From Mucilaginibacter gracilis (GTDB lineage Bacteria; Bacteroidota; Bacteroidia; Sphingobacteriales; Sphingobacteriaceae): a stretch of DNA of 64,000 nt. The stretch lies in the NCBI RefSeq assembly GCF_003633615.1, contig NZ_RBKU01000001.1:1240001-1304000 (forward strand), in the 5' to 3' direction. The notes beneath the pieces were generated by a model. That model saw nothing but the letters and a program-made list of their open reading frames with translations. It ran no database searches and had not been told where the DNA came from. Numbering within the stretch: position 1 is the first letter of the stretch; each line of letters opens with the position of its first letter. Below, piece by piece: positions 26,303-36,061 of the stretch. A program made the position numbers and the translations under genes.

Positions 26303-29300
26303 TTAAAAAGAGACGTTTAACCCCGCGGTAATTACGCGCATAGGTGGAATAACGGTGATACTTAGATTTTCAGGATCAAGGCCGCCCAGGTTGGAGATGG
26401 TTAACAGGTTCTGGCCCTGTGCATAAACTGACAACGCCTTTACATGCATTTTAGAAAGCATATTGCCTGCAAAGTTATACCTGAGGCTGGCATTTTGCAG
26501 CCTGGCGTAAGTAGCATTGCTGTAAGCAGCCGTGCTGTTAGTGTAGACCTGCGAAAAATTCAGCAGATTGGTTATGGTTGCGCTAACTTTAGGTACAGTG
26601 GTTATATCGCCCGGGTTTTGCCAGCGGTTAAGCCAAACCGTACCGCCGTTAACGCCGTTGTAACCTACCGGGAAGCCATTTTGGGCTACCGCGTTGAGTG
26701 ACAAACGACTGGTGAAAGTAAAGGAGAAATCCAGCGAAAGTTGTTTGTAAGTGACGGTATTTTGAAAACCACCATAGTACTTGGGCGAAAGATCCCTGAA
26801 TTCTGTTTTATCTGCACTACCCAAGCTCGGATCATCTGCGGTAATTCCTTTTGCATTGGTATAGGAGGGATTACCGGTTTGCGGGTTTACGCCGGCAAAA
26901 TTATATAGCAAAGTGCCCGTAACGGGTTTATCAATAATGTAATTAGGCCCTAACGAATAATAAGTAGGCAGTTTAAGCAGTTTGCTTGTTGGGATAGACA
27001 TATTGAAGCGTGTTGTCCAGCTTAAGCTTTTGGTCCTGATATTGTTGGTGCTTAAGCTCATCTCCCAGCCGCTGGTGCGGATAACCGCATCAGTATTTAC
27101 GGGATAGCTGCCCACCCCGGTAACGGCGGACAGGGGAATGTTGATGAGCTGATTGCTTGCAATATTACGGTAGTAATTGCCCTCAACATAAATTCTGTCT
27201 TTCAGAAAGCCCAGTTCAATGCCTATTTCCTTATTTTTGTTATGTTCCCAGCTCAATTCGGGATTGGCCAGCCCGGATGGGTTTAAAATGGTTTTACCCG
27301 CGTAAGTACCCGAGGACGCCGTATATTTGCTTAGATAGGCAAAATCGTTTATGGCATCGCCACCTAATATACCTGTGCTGGCGCGTATCTTACCATAACT
27401 TAAAAAGCGGAGGTTGTTTTTAATAAGATCTTCCTCGCTAAATATCCAGGCGGCGGCTACCGAACCGAAATTCCCGAATTTCTTGTTGGGGCCAAAGCGG
27501 GTGGACCCATCGCGCCTTCCGTTTAAGTTGACGATGTACTTTTGATTCCAAACCAGCTTCATGATGGCGTATGCGCCCAGATCGCGATAAGGGGTCCTGC
27601 CATAGGTTGTGGTGATGTTAGTGCCCGCGGAAGGATTACTGAGCAAAGCATCGGAAGCAAAGCCCGTACCTGATATTTCATCTACGGTATTCAGGTTATT
27701 ATCAATTTTGCCACCCAGTTTAAAACTAAAATCGCCTTTGTTAAAAAAAGTGCTGGCATATTCGGCATAAGGTTCTATGGTGATATTACGAACCTGGTAG
27801 TGGTGGAAAATGCTGTGTGTTGAGGCGGCCGCGTTGGCTGTTGATGGCGGCATGGTTGTAGTAGGATAACCCATCAGTTCCTCGCCGCTGATGTTGTTAT
27901 AGCCCACGTTGGCGCGCAGTGATAAGCCCTTAACAGGCCGGTATATCAGGCTGGTATTGGCCAAGAGGTTATTGGTTACCGCCCTGTAGGTGCGGTTAAA
28001 ATCGCCCGTAAAGTTTACAATATTGCTATCCCAATTTACGCTGCCGTCAGGTAAAAACGGGTCGGGCGCATTAGGCGGCGTCAACGACATCAGCCTGCTG
28101 AAATCATAAGGAACCATCGTATTCACGTTAGAAAGGTAGGTACCTGCAATGTTATAGCTGAACTTATTATCGGCACTGTTAGTATTAATCGAAAACCTTA
28201 ACGATCCGTCAATATTTGAGCCCTTGTGCCGTTGAATATTCCCGTTGTTGCGTAAACTGCCGCCAACCAGGTAGCTGCTATTTAACGTACCGCCACCATA
28301 GGTGAGGTTAAGGTTGCCGGTTTGTGCCAGGCCGCCCAGCAGTTCCTTTTTAAAATCAACGTTACGGTTGGTAGGGAAGGTGCCGTTTAAATCTTTGTCG
28401 CTTGCGCCAACCGGAGTTCCGTCATTCTTTAACGCCTCCCTTCTCAGCATCAGGTATTGATCTGTGTTCATCGGCTGCACTGTCTGACCCAGCAAGGATA
28501 CCCCATTGTAGATATTAACCGTTAAGGTAGCAGGGCCGGGCTTGGCTTTTTTTGTGGTGATCAGCACCACGCCATAGGCACCTGAGGCGCCGTATAACGA
28601 AGTGGCGTCCGCATCTTTCAGTACACTGATGCTTTCTATATCATTAGGGTTTAAAAAGTTAAGACCGTTGCCACCCTGTATAAAATTGCCCGTGCCATAT
28701 AGCGTGTTGTTTTCCATCGGTAGTTTTGCGCCTGGATAAGTTACACCATCAACTACTACCAGCGGAGCAGGAGCTCCATTGGCGCTGCTAAAGTTAGCGG
28801 CATCGCGCAGCCTTAAAGAGAATGCGCCTCCGGGCTGGCCGGTAGCTTGCTGTATAAACAAGCCGGGTACTTTGCCCTGCATAGCCTCCAGCACGTTACT
28901 CACCGGGTTCTTTTCAATCTCAGCGCCTGTTATGGTAGTTACATCGCCGGTATTAAGACGTTTGGTGGTGGTTCCGTAGGCAATTACCTGTACCTGGTCC
29001 AGGTTGTTGATGTCGGGTTTCATCGAAATAACCGCCGACTTTTTCATTGCACTCACAGGAAGTTCAATGCTGGTGAAACCGATATAAGATACCTGTAATA
29101 TTGCATTATCATCCGGCACTGTAATAACAAACTCTCCCTTTTCGTTAGTGATTACTGTATAACGCGGATTGCCTTTTACTTTAATGGTTACACCCGGTAA
29201 AAACATGTTCTGTTCATCAACAACTTTACCTGTAACTATCCGCGGCGGAGCTTTTTCTGCCGGTAAATCCTGCGGCTGCCTGGAATGAATAACAATAATA

Positions 29301-29632
29301 TTGTTTTCGATAGTAAAGCTTAAGGCTTGCTTGTTAAGGCACCTGGCAAGCGCGTCTTTAAGTTCGGCATCTTTAATATGGACGCTAACAGGCTTCGACT
29401 GCGATAGCAGGTCGTCAGTATAAAAAAAGTCGATGCCGGTTTGCTTTCTGATCTCTTTAAAAACCTGTGCAAGCGGTGCTTTTTCCAGGTTAAGGGTAAC
29501 GCGCTGGGCATAACTTGCAGCACTTACCTGAATAATGGCCGCGGTGAGTATCAGTATTATCAATTTCATAACGCGCAACAGTTTTAGCGCGCAGGCCGGG
29601 GGCCTGCCTAATTTTTCAGGACAAAAATTCAT
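26303..29632 (-). CDS. SusC/RagA-family TonB-dependent transporter with STN signalling domain
   Basis: 1109 residues. After an N-terminal signal region (about 20-42) comes an STN (secretin/TonB short N-terminal) domain (about 45-115: LAQVFKEIRKQTGIDFFYTD), a carboxypeptidase-D-like domain (about 130-215), the plug (about 225-340) and the barrel ending in a C-terminal Phe (LNVSF). The STN domain predicts signalling to the FecR anti-sigma factor encoded upstream. It forms a unit with the SusD gene 20 bp downstream. Confidence 0.93.
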   Translation of the reverse strand: MNFCPEKLGRPPACALKLLRVMKLIILILTAAIIQVSAASYAQRVTLNLEKAPLAQVFKEIRKQTGIDFFYTDDLLSQSKPVSVHIKDAELKDALARCLNKQALSFTIENNIIVIHSRQPQDLPAEKAPPRIVTGKVVDEQNMFLPGVTIKVKGNPRYTVITNEKGEFVITVPDDNAILQVSYIGFTSIELPVSAMKKSAVISMKPDINNLDQVQVIAYGTTTKRLNTGDVTTITGAEIEKNPVSNVLEAMQGKVPGLFIQQATGQPGGAFSLRLRDAANFSSANGAPAPLVVVDGVTYPGAKLPMENNTLYGTGNFIQGGNGLNFLNPNDIESISVLKDADATSLYGASGAYGVVLITTKKAKPGPATLTVNIYNGVSLLGQTVQPMNTDQYLMLRREALKNDGTPVGASDKDLNGTFPTNRNVDFKKELLGGLAQTGNLNLTYGGGTLNSSYLVGGSLRNNGNIQRHKGSNIDGSLRFSINTNSADNKFSYNIAGTYLSNVNTMVPYDFSRLMSLTPPNAPDPFLPDGSVNWDSNIVNFTGDFNRTYRAVTNNLLANTSLIYRPVKGLSLRANVGYNNISGEELMGYPTTTMPPSTANAAASTHSIFHHYQVRNITIEPYAEYASTFFNKGDFSFKLGGKIDNNLNTVDEISGTGFASDALLSNPSAGTNITTTYGRTPYRDLGAYAIMKLVWNQKYIVNLNGRRDGSTRFGPNKKFGNFGSVAAAWIFSEEDLIKNNLRFLSYGKIRASTGILGGDAINDFAYLSKYTASSGTYAGKTILNPSGLANPELSWEHNKNKEIGIELGFLKDRIYVEGNYYRNIASNQLINIPLSAVTGVGSYPVNTDAVIRTSGWEMSLSTNNIRTKSLSWTTRFNMSIPTSKLLKLPTYYSLGPNYIIDKPVTGTLLYNFAGVNPQTGNPSYTNAKGITADDPSLGSADKTEFRDLSPKYYGGFQNTVTYKQLSLDFSFTFTSRLSLNAVAQNGFPVGYNGVNGGTVWLNRWQNPGDITTVPKVSATITNLLNFSQVYTNSTAAYSNATYARLQNASLRYNFAGNMLSKMHVKALSVYAQGQNLLTISNLGGLDPENLSITVIPPMRVITAGLNVSF

Positions 29633-29740
29633 ACATTTGTTGAGGTTAATTCACGTTGCGGACCTGCCTCCAAGCAATTAGCCCGCAGCGCGAATGATTC
29701 TTAATTAATTTGTTTGGCTTACCTGCCAGGCTTACATTTT

Positions 29741-29768
29741 AACCGGTAGTGTTCCACCACTTCCGGTT
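29741..29768 (+). other. Hairpin between fecR and susC
   Basis: AACCGG-t-AGTG and CACT-t-CCGGTT form an interrupted 10-bp stem, followed on the plus strand by ATTTTTTG. The genes on both sides run minus, so it does not look like their terminator. It may stop antisense transcription or act as an RNA structure in the susC leader. Confidence 0.4.
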
Positions 29769-29861
29769 ATTTTTTGCCCGGCTATAAAGAGCAGGGTTAA
29801 TGTGGTTTGTACAGTTCTGTCATACTTGATTGGGGTTAATGTGTTTAACTTTAATTGAATT

Positions 29862-30983
29862 TTATTTGTTAACGATGGTTAAAACTTTATCATGCACCGT
29901 AAACTTTACTGTAGCGCTTGATTCGAGCATTTTTAACACCGCAGATAAATTGCGCGAACGGGACACTACGCCGCTAAAAGTAAGCTTGCTGTTGCTGTAG
30001 CTGCCGTAATTGATATCCACATCGTACCAGCGGGCAAGTTTGCGCATGATGGCCGGCAGGGTTTGGCTTTTAAATACAAAATCTCCTTCCTTCCAATCCA
30101 CAGCAGCCTCTACATCGGCCTGTGTAACCTTGATGTTGTTTGCTGAACTTACCAGCGACTGCTCACCGGGTTTAAGTAAAGCCATATTTGTACCGGCGCT
30201 AACGCGCACCAAGCCTTGCAGCAGTGTGGTATTGATTAATGGTTCGTCCGCATAGGCATTAATGTTGAAATGCGTACCCAGTACCTCAACCGTTTGTTCC
30301 CCGCACGTTACCTTAAAAGGTTTATCCGCGTTGTGGGCAACTTCAAAGTACGCCTCCCCGGTAATTTCAATCCTGCGTTCAGGGCCGTTAAAAACAGTTG
30401 GATACTTGATGGATGAGGAAGCATTGAGCCATACGCCGGTACCATCAGAGAGTATCAGGTGATGCTGACCTCCGCGCGGCGTACTTACGCTGTTAAAAAC
30501 AGTAGGCATATTGACCCGTGCCGGAGCAGGTTCGTCTGTTTTATAGCTCAGTTCGCCGTCGGCCTTTTTTTCTACCACCGCTTCACCCTGGTGGGCTATC
30601 GGTCCGTTTTGCACGCCCCCTAAAAATATCTTATGGCCGTTAGCCAGCGTAAGTACCGCTTTGTTTGAACCCGGAAGCGCATCGTTATGCAGCTTTACCG
30701 TTTGTTGCACATGAGGAGCAGCCTTATATAAAAAATATGAAGCCGCGCCTGCCATCAGGATAACAGCTGCCGCAGCAGATAACCATGCGCTTAAGCGCCG
30801 CACTTTTGCGTTGCCCGGTATTACCAGTTTAAGCCCGGCTATGTTGTTCAGCTGTTCTTCGGTAACCGGCGCAAGGTCGGCAGCTTCCATTTGCTGGTAC
30901 CAGGCTTCAATTATGGCCTGTTCCTGAGGCGTACAGGTACCCGAATTGTATTTATGCAGTAACTCTTTAAACGAATTATCCAT
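29862..30983 (-). CDS. FecR-family anti-sigma factor (DUF4974)
   Basis: 373 residues: a cytosolic N-terminal anti-sigma domain (about 1-78), one membrane segment (about 86-106), a FecR domain (about 160-260) with the RGGQHHLILSDGTGVWLNA block, and a DUF4974 C-terminus that interacts with STN domains. It should hold the ECF sigma factor inactive until the SusC transporter binds its ligand. ATG start at 30983 has a good purine-rich RBS. An IS separates it from the sigma gene. Confidence 0.9.
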   Translation of the reverse strand: MDNSFKELLHKYNSGTCTPQEQAIIEAWYQQMEAADLAPVTEEQLNNIAGLKLVIPGNAKVRRLSAWLSAAAAVILMAGAASYFLYKAAPHVQQTVKLHNDALPGSNKAVLTLANGHKIFLGGVQNGPIAHQGEAVVEKKADGELSYKTDEPAPARVNMPTVFNSVSTPRGGQHHLILSDGTGVWLNASSSIKYPTVFNGPERRIEITGEAYFEVAHNADKPFKVTCGEQTVEVLGTHFNINAYADEPLINTTLLQGLVRVSAGTNMALLKPGEQSLVSSANNIKVTQADVEAAVDWKEGDFVFKSQTLPAIMRKLARWYDVDINYGSYSNSKLTFSGVVSRSRNLSAVLKMLESSATVKFTVHDKVLTIVNK

Positions 30984-31059
30984 TTCTCCCCTTGATGGTA
31001 TTTATTGTATGGCAGGTAACCATATACCCAAGGGCTATTGCATGTTAAAAAAAAATTAA

Positions 31060-32648
31060 ACCCTAACTCCGCTAATTTAGGTAGTCTATGTCAATAGATT
31101 TAAAGAGGTCTTTTGTCTTTTTTGTTATTTCGGATCTTACCCAGGTGTTTCGGATTTTAGTTTGGTAGATGCTTTTTGATATTTCTACTATGTCCTTTGG
31201 TGCATATTTTGAAAGTTTGTTTGCTGTTTTTAGTCGTGTATACAACCTGTAGTATGCGATCATGGCTATAAAATTTGCCATTAACCATCCTTCCAGCACA
31301 TATCGGTTCTGCATGTAGGTTTTGTCTGCAAGCAGGAAGTGCTTGTAGGCGTCAAACATGACTTCTATTTCATTGCGCTGTTTGTAGGTTTCATATAACA
31401 TTTGTGCGGACACCGCTTCAGGCAGGTGATTCGTGAGTGTAAGTGTTCCAAAACGGTCAACCCGTTCAAAGAAATCAACTTCTTTATACTTATCAGGATG
31501 TGTTTGAGTACGGGTAAGGAAATCAGCTTCTTCTTCTACTCTAAGGCGCTCGTCAAGGTAAGTAGTTAGCATCAGTCCTTCTTTTTCATATTCATAATAC
31601 CAGACCACCCTCTTCTGATAGGTGAAATAATTCTTTATACCTTTTTTAAAATTGGCTTGCTGTAGCGGTTCATAATCTATGAGATTATTATTTCTGTATA
31701 GTGGGATAATGAAATGAATGGAGGCAGTTTTGAGGTCAGCGACGTTTTTCTTGCTGTAAAATCCCTTGTCGGCAATGAAAACCACATCTTTGATATTTAG
31801 TTCGTCTACACATATCTTCATCGATGTAACGTCAGTAATATTCCCATTGATAAGTCTATAATACACCGGTTGTTGCATTTGTGCAGAAAAAATGTACATC
31901 AGGCGTATTTGTGGATCATAGCTATGCTGTGGATTATAACCCATTGCGTTGACTGAAAGATGTTCTGAAAGGGATGGTATGTGCGTAGAATCAATCATTA
32001 CAAATTTATCCTGCATAGCTTCCCTTACCCCTAATCTGCCTTTCATCCAGCCCAGCAATAGTTCTCTGTTTTCTCCTACATATTTCAATGCAGCTGTAAT
32101 TGCTTTGTCATCAAGACCTTTTGTGACCCAGTTCAGAGAACAGTAGTCATGTGCATGTTGAAACGGCATACGCTTTATTGGGTGCTGATAAGCAAAACGC
32201 ATCATTGCTACTGTCAATAATGTTTGACTAACAGGCTCTGGGAAGAGTGTAAGTAAACTGGGAAGATCCTCAGCAAGCAAAGACGTAAAGAGATTATACA
32301 ATCCGTATGTTTTGATATCTACTACCGGCAGGCTGTTGCCTTTATCTTTTATTAGTTTTTTATCCGACGGGACAAAGCCCTCCTTCTCGGTGATTTTACC
32401 AAGAAGTTCCAGGGTTATTTTATCCGTCCGCTTTTTTTCAGAATTATAACGATACTCAACAGCGTACTTGTAAAATGTACCCTTGATAAGCCTGATCTCT
32501 GTTTTTGGCTCTTTAAATTTTTGAATCCAGGAAGGTAACGACATAGACAACCTAATTAGGTAGCCCAAAATAAACAAAAAAAGGAACAATCAAGCGTTGT
32601 TCCACTATATTTTTCAAAATAGACGGGGTAATTATGCGGAGTTAGGGG
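31060..32648. mobile_element. Insertion sequence with IS1634-like transposase
   Basis: Terminal inverted repeats are visible: CCCTAACTCCGC at 31061 on the left, and GCGGAGTTAGGG ending at 32647 on the right, extending imperfectly into TAATT. Flanking TTAA occurs on both sides (31056-31059 and 32649-32652), a possible short target duplication, though the AT-rich context makes this uncertain. It lies between the sigma and fecR genes. Confidence 0.8.
31072..32544 (-). CDS. IS1634-like (IS4 superfamily) DDE transposase
   Basis: 490 residues from the ATG at 32544 (MSLPSWIQKF); an upstream TTG at 32589 is less likely. Candidate DDE blocks are FVMIDSTHI, VVFIADKGFY and the Y-x2-R-x3-E region YKQRNEIEVMFDAYK. 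The order and the long spacing before the last acidic residue fit IS4-superfamily/IS1634 transposases. The stop lies just inside the left inverted repeat, and the frame appears intact, so the element may be active. Confidence 0.82.
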   Translation of the reverse strand: MSLPSWIQKFKEPKTEIRLIKGTFYKYAVEYRYNSEKKRTDKITLELLGKITEKEGFVPSDKKLIKDKGNSLPVVDIKTYGLYNLFTSLLAEDLPSLLTLFPEPVSQTLLTVAMMRFAYQHPIKRMPFQHAHDYCSLNWVTKGLDDKAITAALKYVGENRELLLGWMKGRLGVREAMQDKFVMIDSTHIPSLSEHLSVNAMGYNPQHSYDPQIRLMYIFSAQMQQPVYYRLINGNITDVTSMKICVDELNIKDVVFIADKGFYSKKNVADLKTASIHFIIPLYRNNNLIDYEPLQQANFKKGIKNYFTYQKRVVWYYEYEKEGLMLTTYLDERLRVEEEADFLTRTQTHPDKYKEVDFFERVDRFGTLTLTNHLPEAVSAQMLYETYKQRNEIEVMFDAYKHFLLADKTYMQNRYVLEGWLMANFIAMIAYYRLYTRLKTANKLSKYAPKDIVEISKSIYQTKIRNTWVRSEITKKTKDLFKSIDIDYLN

Positions 32649-32663
32649 TTAAATAATTGTTGG

Positions 32664-33239
32664 CTACAGGTAATGTGTCATAATGAGCACCAGTAAACCT
32701 AACTTCATGCGGAGTATTTTTAAGGCAGCTTTAATATGATTTTTTACCGTAAACTCTGATATTTCAAGCTTTTCAGCAATTTGTTTATGGCTGAGGTGCT
32801 CCTTGCGGCTTAGCAGAAAAACTTCACGCATTTTGGGGGGGAGGGCTTCAATTTCGCGGTCTATCATCGCCTGCATTTCCTTCTCGCGCATTTGCAGATC
32901 GGTTACATAATGCTGATCGCTGATAAAATCTTTGAAAGAGGCGGCATAACGCGCTTCTACACCGCGGTGCTCTATAAAATTAAGTACTTTGTTACGAACA
33001 AGAGTGTATAAATACGCGCCGGTATTTTTAACCTCAGGAAGACTGGCATGGTTAAGCCACATCATCGAGAACACTTCCTGCACAATTTCTTTCGCTTCTT
33101 CAAAATTGCCCAGCTTTTTGTAAGCGTGGAGTATTAAAATTCCTTTGTATCTGTTATAAAGTTCGGTAAAAGCATCCCGGCTGCCGTTTTTCAGCATTGA
33201 TATTAAATCTTCGTCTAAATTATCAGTCGGGGAATTCAT
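32664..33239 (-). CDS. ECF RNA polymerase sigma factor
   Basis: 191 residues with region 2 (about 24-92, including EAKEIVQEVFSMMWLN) and region 4 (about 130-180, HKQIAEKLEISEFTVKNHIK). It is the FecI-type partner of the FecR protein encoded at 29862-30983 and should activate susC/susD. The coding frame is complete, but one IS sits directly downstream (before fecR) and an ISAs1 element begins 57 bp upstream of the start codon. Confidence 0.92.
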   Translation of the reverse strand: MNSPTDNLDEDLISMLKNGSRDAFTELYNRYKGILILHAYKKLGNFEEAKEIVQEVFSMMWLNHASLPEVKNTGAYLYTLVRNKVLNFIEHRGVEARYAASFKDFISDQHYVTDLQMREKEMQAMIDREIEALPPKMREVFLLSRKEHLSHKQIAEKLEISEFTVKNHIKAALKILRMKLGLLVLIMTHYL

Positions 33240-33257
33240 TTAAAACGGCTAATTGAT

Positions 33258-33265
33258 CAAAAATA
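33258..33265 (-). promoter_or_regulatory. Possible -7 element of the sigma-factor gene
   Basis: On the minus strand TATTTTTG fits TAnnTTTG, 18 bp before the ATG at 33239. The matching -33 region would fall at about 33285-33289, beside the ISAs1 target duplication; no clear TTTG is seen there. The insertion may therefore have altered this promoter. Confidence 0.3.
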
Positions 33266-33286
33266 ATAAATTAACACGAGTACATT

Positions 33287-33296
33287 GCATTAACAG
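33287..33296. repeat. 10-bp target-site duplication of the ISAs1 element (left copy)
   Basis: GCATTAACAG at 33287-33296 is repeated exactly at 34565-34574, directly flanking both ends of the ISAs1 element. Perfect conservation indicates a fairly recent insertion. Confidence 0.9.
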
Positions 33297-34564
33297 CAGG
33301 GCTGACGCATAAGAATAGTTAAAAGTTGATATGGTTATGAACAAAGTGTTGGAAACGTAGGTATAACTTTTGTGGTTTCGGGAGGATTAGAGTCGGGTTA
33401 GCGTTTTTTCTTTGTAAAAGCATATGACGACTTCACTTCACAATCATTTTAGATGGATACCTGATCCTCGTACAGGTAATAATAAGAAACACAATTTACT
33501 GGAAGTTATCATTTTGTCGGTATTGGCCGTTCTATGTGGTGCAGAAAGCTGGTACGAGATGGAAGAATTCGGGAAGGAGAAAGAAGATTTTTTAAAGCAG
33601 TTGCTGCCTCTTGAAAACGGCATACCCAGTCATGACACGATCAACCGGGTTTTTATGCTGATCGATTCGGCGCTTTTTGAACAGTGTTTTCGTGCCTGGA
33701 CAGCGGAACTTAGCCGGGGTCTTGAGGAGTCGGGCCTGTCTGGCGAAAAGGAGTTGATCGCTATCGATGGAAAGAGCATCTGTAACAGCGCCTGCAAACA
33801 CCAGGGGTTGGGGGCCTTGCATTTGGTAAGCGCCTGGTCGGGTCGTAACCAGTTGGTACTGGGGCAACAAAAAGTGGATGACAAGAGCAATGAGATTACG
33901 GCGATCCCAGCATTGTTATCGCTATTGAACATCAAAGGGGCGGTAGTAAGCATCGACGCAATGGGTACACAGAAAGCGATTGCTGAACAGATTGTCGAAA
34001 GCCAGGGCGATTATATCCTTGCTTTGAAACAGAACCAGGAAACACTTTATGAACAGGTAATCAATCAGTTCAACTTTAAAGAAGACAGTTACAGCCAGCA
34101 CCTGGATAAGGGCCACGGGCGGGCGGAGATCAGAGACTGCAAAGTCATTCATGAACTTAACTGGGTTGACGAAAAGGAAAATTGGAAGGGAATAAAGACC
34201 ATCATCAAAATAACCTCGGAAAGGATAATAGGTGACAGCCACTCCATACAAGACCGCTACTATATCTCCAGCCTCCGTGCTGATGCTGCCTATTTTAACC
34301 AAGCCATCCGCGCACATTGGGGCATTGAGAACCAATTGCACTGGCAGTTGGATGTCGGATTTGGCGAAGATTACAATACCACACGGAACAAACAGACCGC
34401 CCAAAACCTTGCCGTAGTCAGAAAGATAGCCCTAAATATCCTAAAAGCCGACAAAACCAGTAAGGCCAGCCTGAAAGCAAAAAGAAAAATGGCCGGGTGG
34501 AACCATAAATTTCTTCTTTCATTACAATTAATCGCTAAAACAAATTCCTAATGCGTCGGCCCTG
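33297..34564 (+). mobile_element. ISAs1-family insertion sequence, complete
   Basis: The ends are CAGGGCTGACGCAT (left) and the reverse complement CAGGGCCGACGCAT (right), 14 bp with one mismatch, flanked by a perfect 10-bp duplication. Length is 1268 bp with one intact transposase gene. It lies upstream of the sigma-factor gene, pointing away from it. Confidence 0.92.
33424..34551 (+). CDS. ISAs1-family transposase
   Basis: 375 residues. The family start (FRWIPDPRTGNNKKH), the ELIAIDGKSI block with the first Asp, VSIDAMGTQKAIA with the second, the ALKQNQ motif, and RAHWGIENQLHWQLDVGF with the Glu are all in place, typical of H-repeat/ISAs1 DDE enzymes. The frame is intact and its stop lies inside the right terminal repeat, so it should be functional. 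Confidence 0.93.
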   Translation: MTTSLHNHFRWIPDPRTGNNKKHNLLEVIILSVLAVLCGAESWYEMEEFGKEKEDFLKQLLPLENGIPSHDTINRVFMLIDSALFEQCFRAWTAELSRGLEESGLSGEKELIAIDGKSICNSACKHQGLGALHLVSAWSGRNQLVLGQQKVDDKSNEITAIPALLSLLNIKGAVVSIDAMGTQKAIAEQIVESQGDYILALKQNQETLYEQVINQFNFKEDSYSQHLDKGHGRAEIRDCKVIHELNWVDEKENWKGIKTIIKITSERIIGDSHSIQDRYYISSLRADAAYFNQAIRAHWGIENQLHWQLDVGFGEDYNTTRNKQTAQNLAVVRKIALNILKADKTSKASLKAKRKMAGWNHKFLLSLQLIAKTNS

Positions 34565-34574
34565 GCATTAACAG

Positions 34575-34973
34575 CAAGGTAACTTGGTGTTTACTCATAT
34601 ATTCGTAGCTTTTGTATTAAAATGAGCCTGTTTATTGTTTTGGCAGTTATAAGCAGCAATAATCTGAGGTATGCGGAAGTTAATTCCTCTATACCAAGTA
34701 TGATTCTTGCCAAATTGTCAGCTTCAGCAACAAATGCAGTTTGAAGTATTATAAACCCATATTACCTACTTTGCTATCGATAAACTTAAATCAATATATA
34801 CCAACCATTAATGGTAAGTTCTATGGAAAGAACTTTTTGTATTTAAAAAATCAGAGCAGGTTAATTTATTTTGCACTTTAATTTTGTTCACTATCTCTTC
34901 TTAATGGCTTAAAAAAGTGGATGATAGCTCCTGCCCCGATTTAAATTTGGCTGATCAAGGTAACGCCTGGCAA
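34575..34973. other. Intergenic stretch between ISAs1 and the pectate-lyase relic
   Basis: About 400 bp of AT-rich sequence without a gene. Before the ISAs1 insertion this was the upstream side of the sigma-factor gene. Confidence 0.4.
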
Positions 34974-35570
34974 CTACAAATAGCGGCGGGTATTCAACGG
35001 CTAAAGGTGCTGGTTCACTTGTTGTGGTTACTGTTACCACTTTAAGTCAGCTTCAACCAGCCTTAACAATGGTAGTCATCATATTATTATAAGTTATAAT
35101 ATATTTGGCGGCTCCGTACCTTTAACGTTTACGTTTTCAAGTACTACATGGAATAACACCACCATTTAAGGAGCGAGCGGCGGGGACGCTACATTGTGAA
35201 ATATCCAGTTAAAATTTGATTGGGAATTACTTTCAGGCGGCACTAACATTCAGCACATACTCGTTAAAAATATTACGTTCTATGGCAATATACTGGCATT
35301 GCAGCCTTTACCTTCAAGCGAAACAGATATCAGTTTTTCGGGTAACCATTCCGGGGTAAATTATTGGGATGTTTCCTTCCTTGTGGTATCAACGTTTAGT
35401 TTAATCACTGTAAAATCTATATTACCAGCGATGCTATTTGGTGAGGAACATTTGCATCCGCATCTCTTACTGCCACTTTTATTTTACCAGCAGCTGGTTA
35501 AATATGAGCCCGAATCCATCATGGAACTGCTGATGTAACGCCTACATTTAGTGTAGCACATAATTTCTAA
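34974..35570 (+). pseudogene. Secreted pectate lyase (PL1-like) relic
   Basis: Family features appear in order but across frames and stops. GGYSTAKGAGSLVVVTVTTL comes near 34980, TFTFSSTTWNNTTI near 35130, then IQLKFDWELLSGGTNIQHIL and VKNITFYGNILALQPLPSS (35205-35320). NHSGVNYWDVSF follows near 35346 and ISYCHFYFTSSWLNM near 35475. This resembles the parallel-beta-helix core of Bacteroidota pectate lyases. Several frameshifts and stops, and loss of the C-terminal part, make it clearly non-functional. Confidence 0.65.
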
Positions 35571-35779
35571 TGAAAAATTAAAAATGTAGCGGGTTTTGTA
35601 ATTTGGTTGTACTTTTTATTTTGATCTCCCCGTATCAACGGAATGGGTGCTCCATTTGATACACATTAATAACCCATATCCCATGTAAGTTATAAAATAA
35701 TCATTGTAGATAATTGAGACAATTATTTAATTATAGTACATTACTGTATCACATTTGTGCTAGAAAAAAATCCATTTCT

Positions 35780-36055
35780 ATGACTATGTCAATTAATTTG
35801 CCTCCGTGTAAATCAGTTAACAGGTTTTCCGCTGCCGTTATTGGATCCGGATTTGTCGGCTTTAGTGCCGCGGCATACCTTGCGAAGTCAGGATGCAATG
35901 TAAGTGTTTATGAAAAAAATGAGCATATCGGGGGGCGCGCGAGGAGCCTGCAAGCCGGTGGGTACACTTTTGATACGGGACCGAGCTGGTACTGGATGCC
36001 GGAGGTCTTTGAAAACTTCTTCAACGATTTCGGTTATAAAGCAGATATTGGGTAA
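35780..36055 (+). pseudogene. Phytoene desaturase (CrtI-like) N-terminal stub
   Basis: About 91 residues from the ATG at 35780. It has the FAD-binding start VIGSGFVGFSAAAYLAKSG, the EKNEHIGGRAR motif and FDTGPSWYWMPEVFENFF, all characteristic of carotenoid desaturases of about 490 residues. The frame stops after GYKADIG, so over 80% of the enzyme is missing, and a terminator-like hairpin follows within 10 bp. No other carotenoid genes are in the window. Confidence 0.8.
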
Positions 36056-36061
36056 GAAAAT

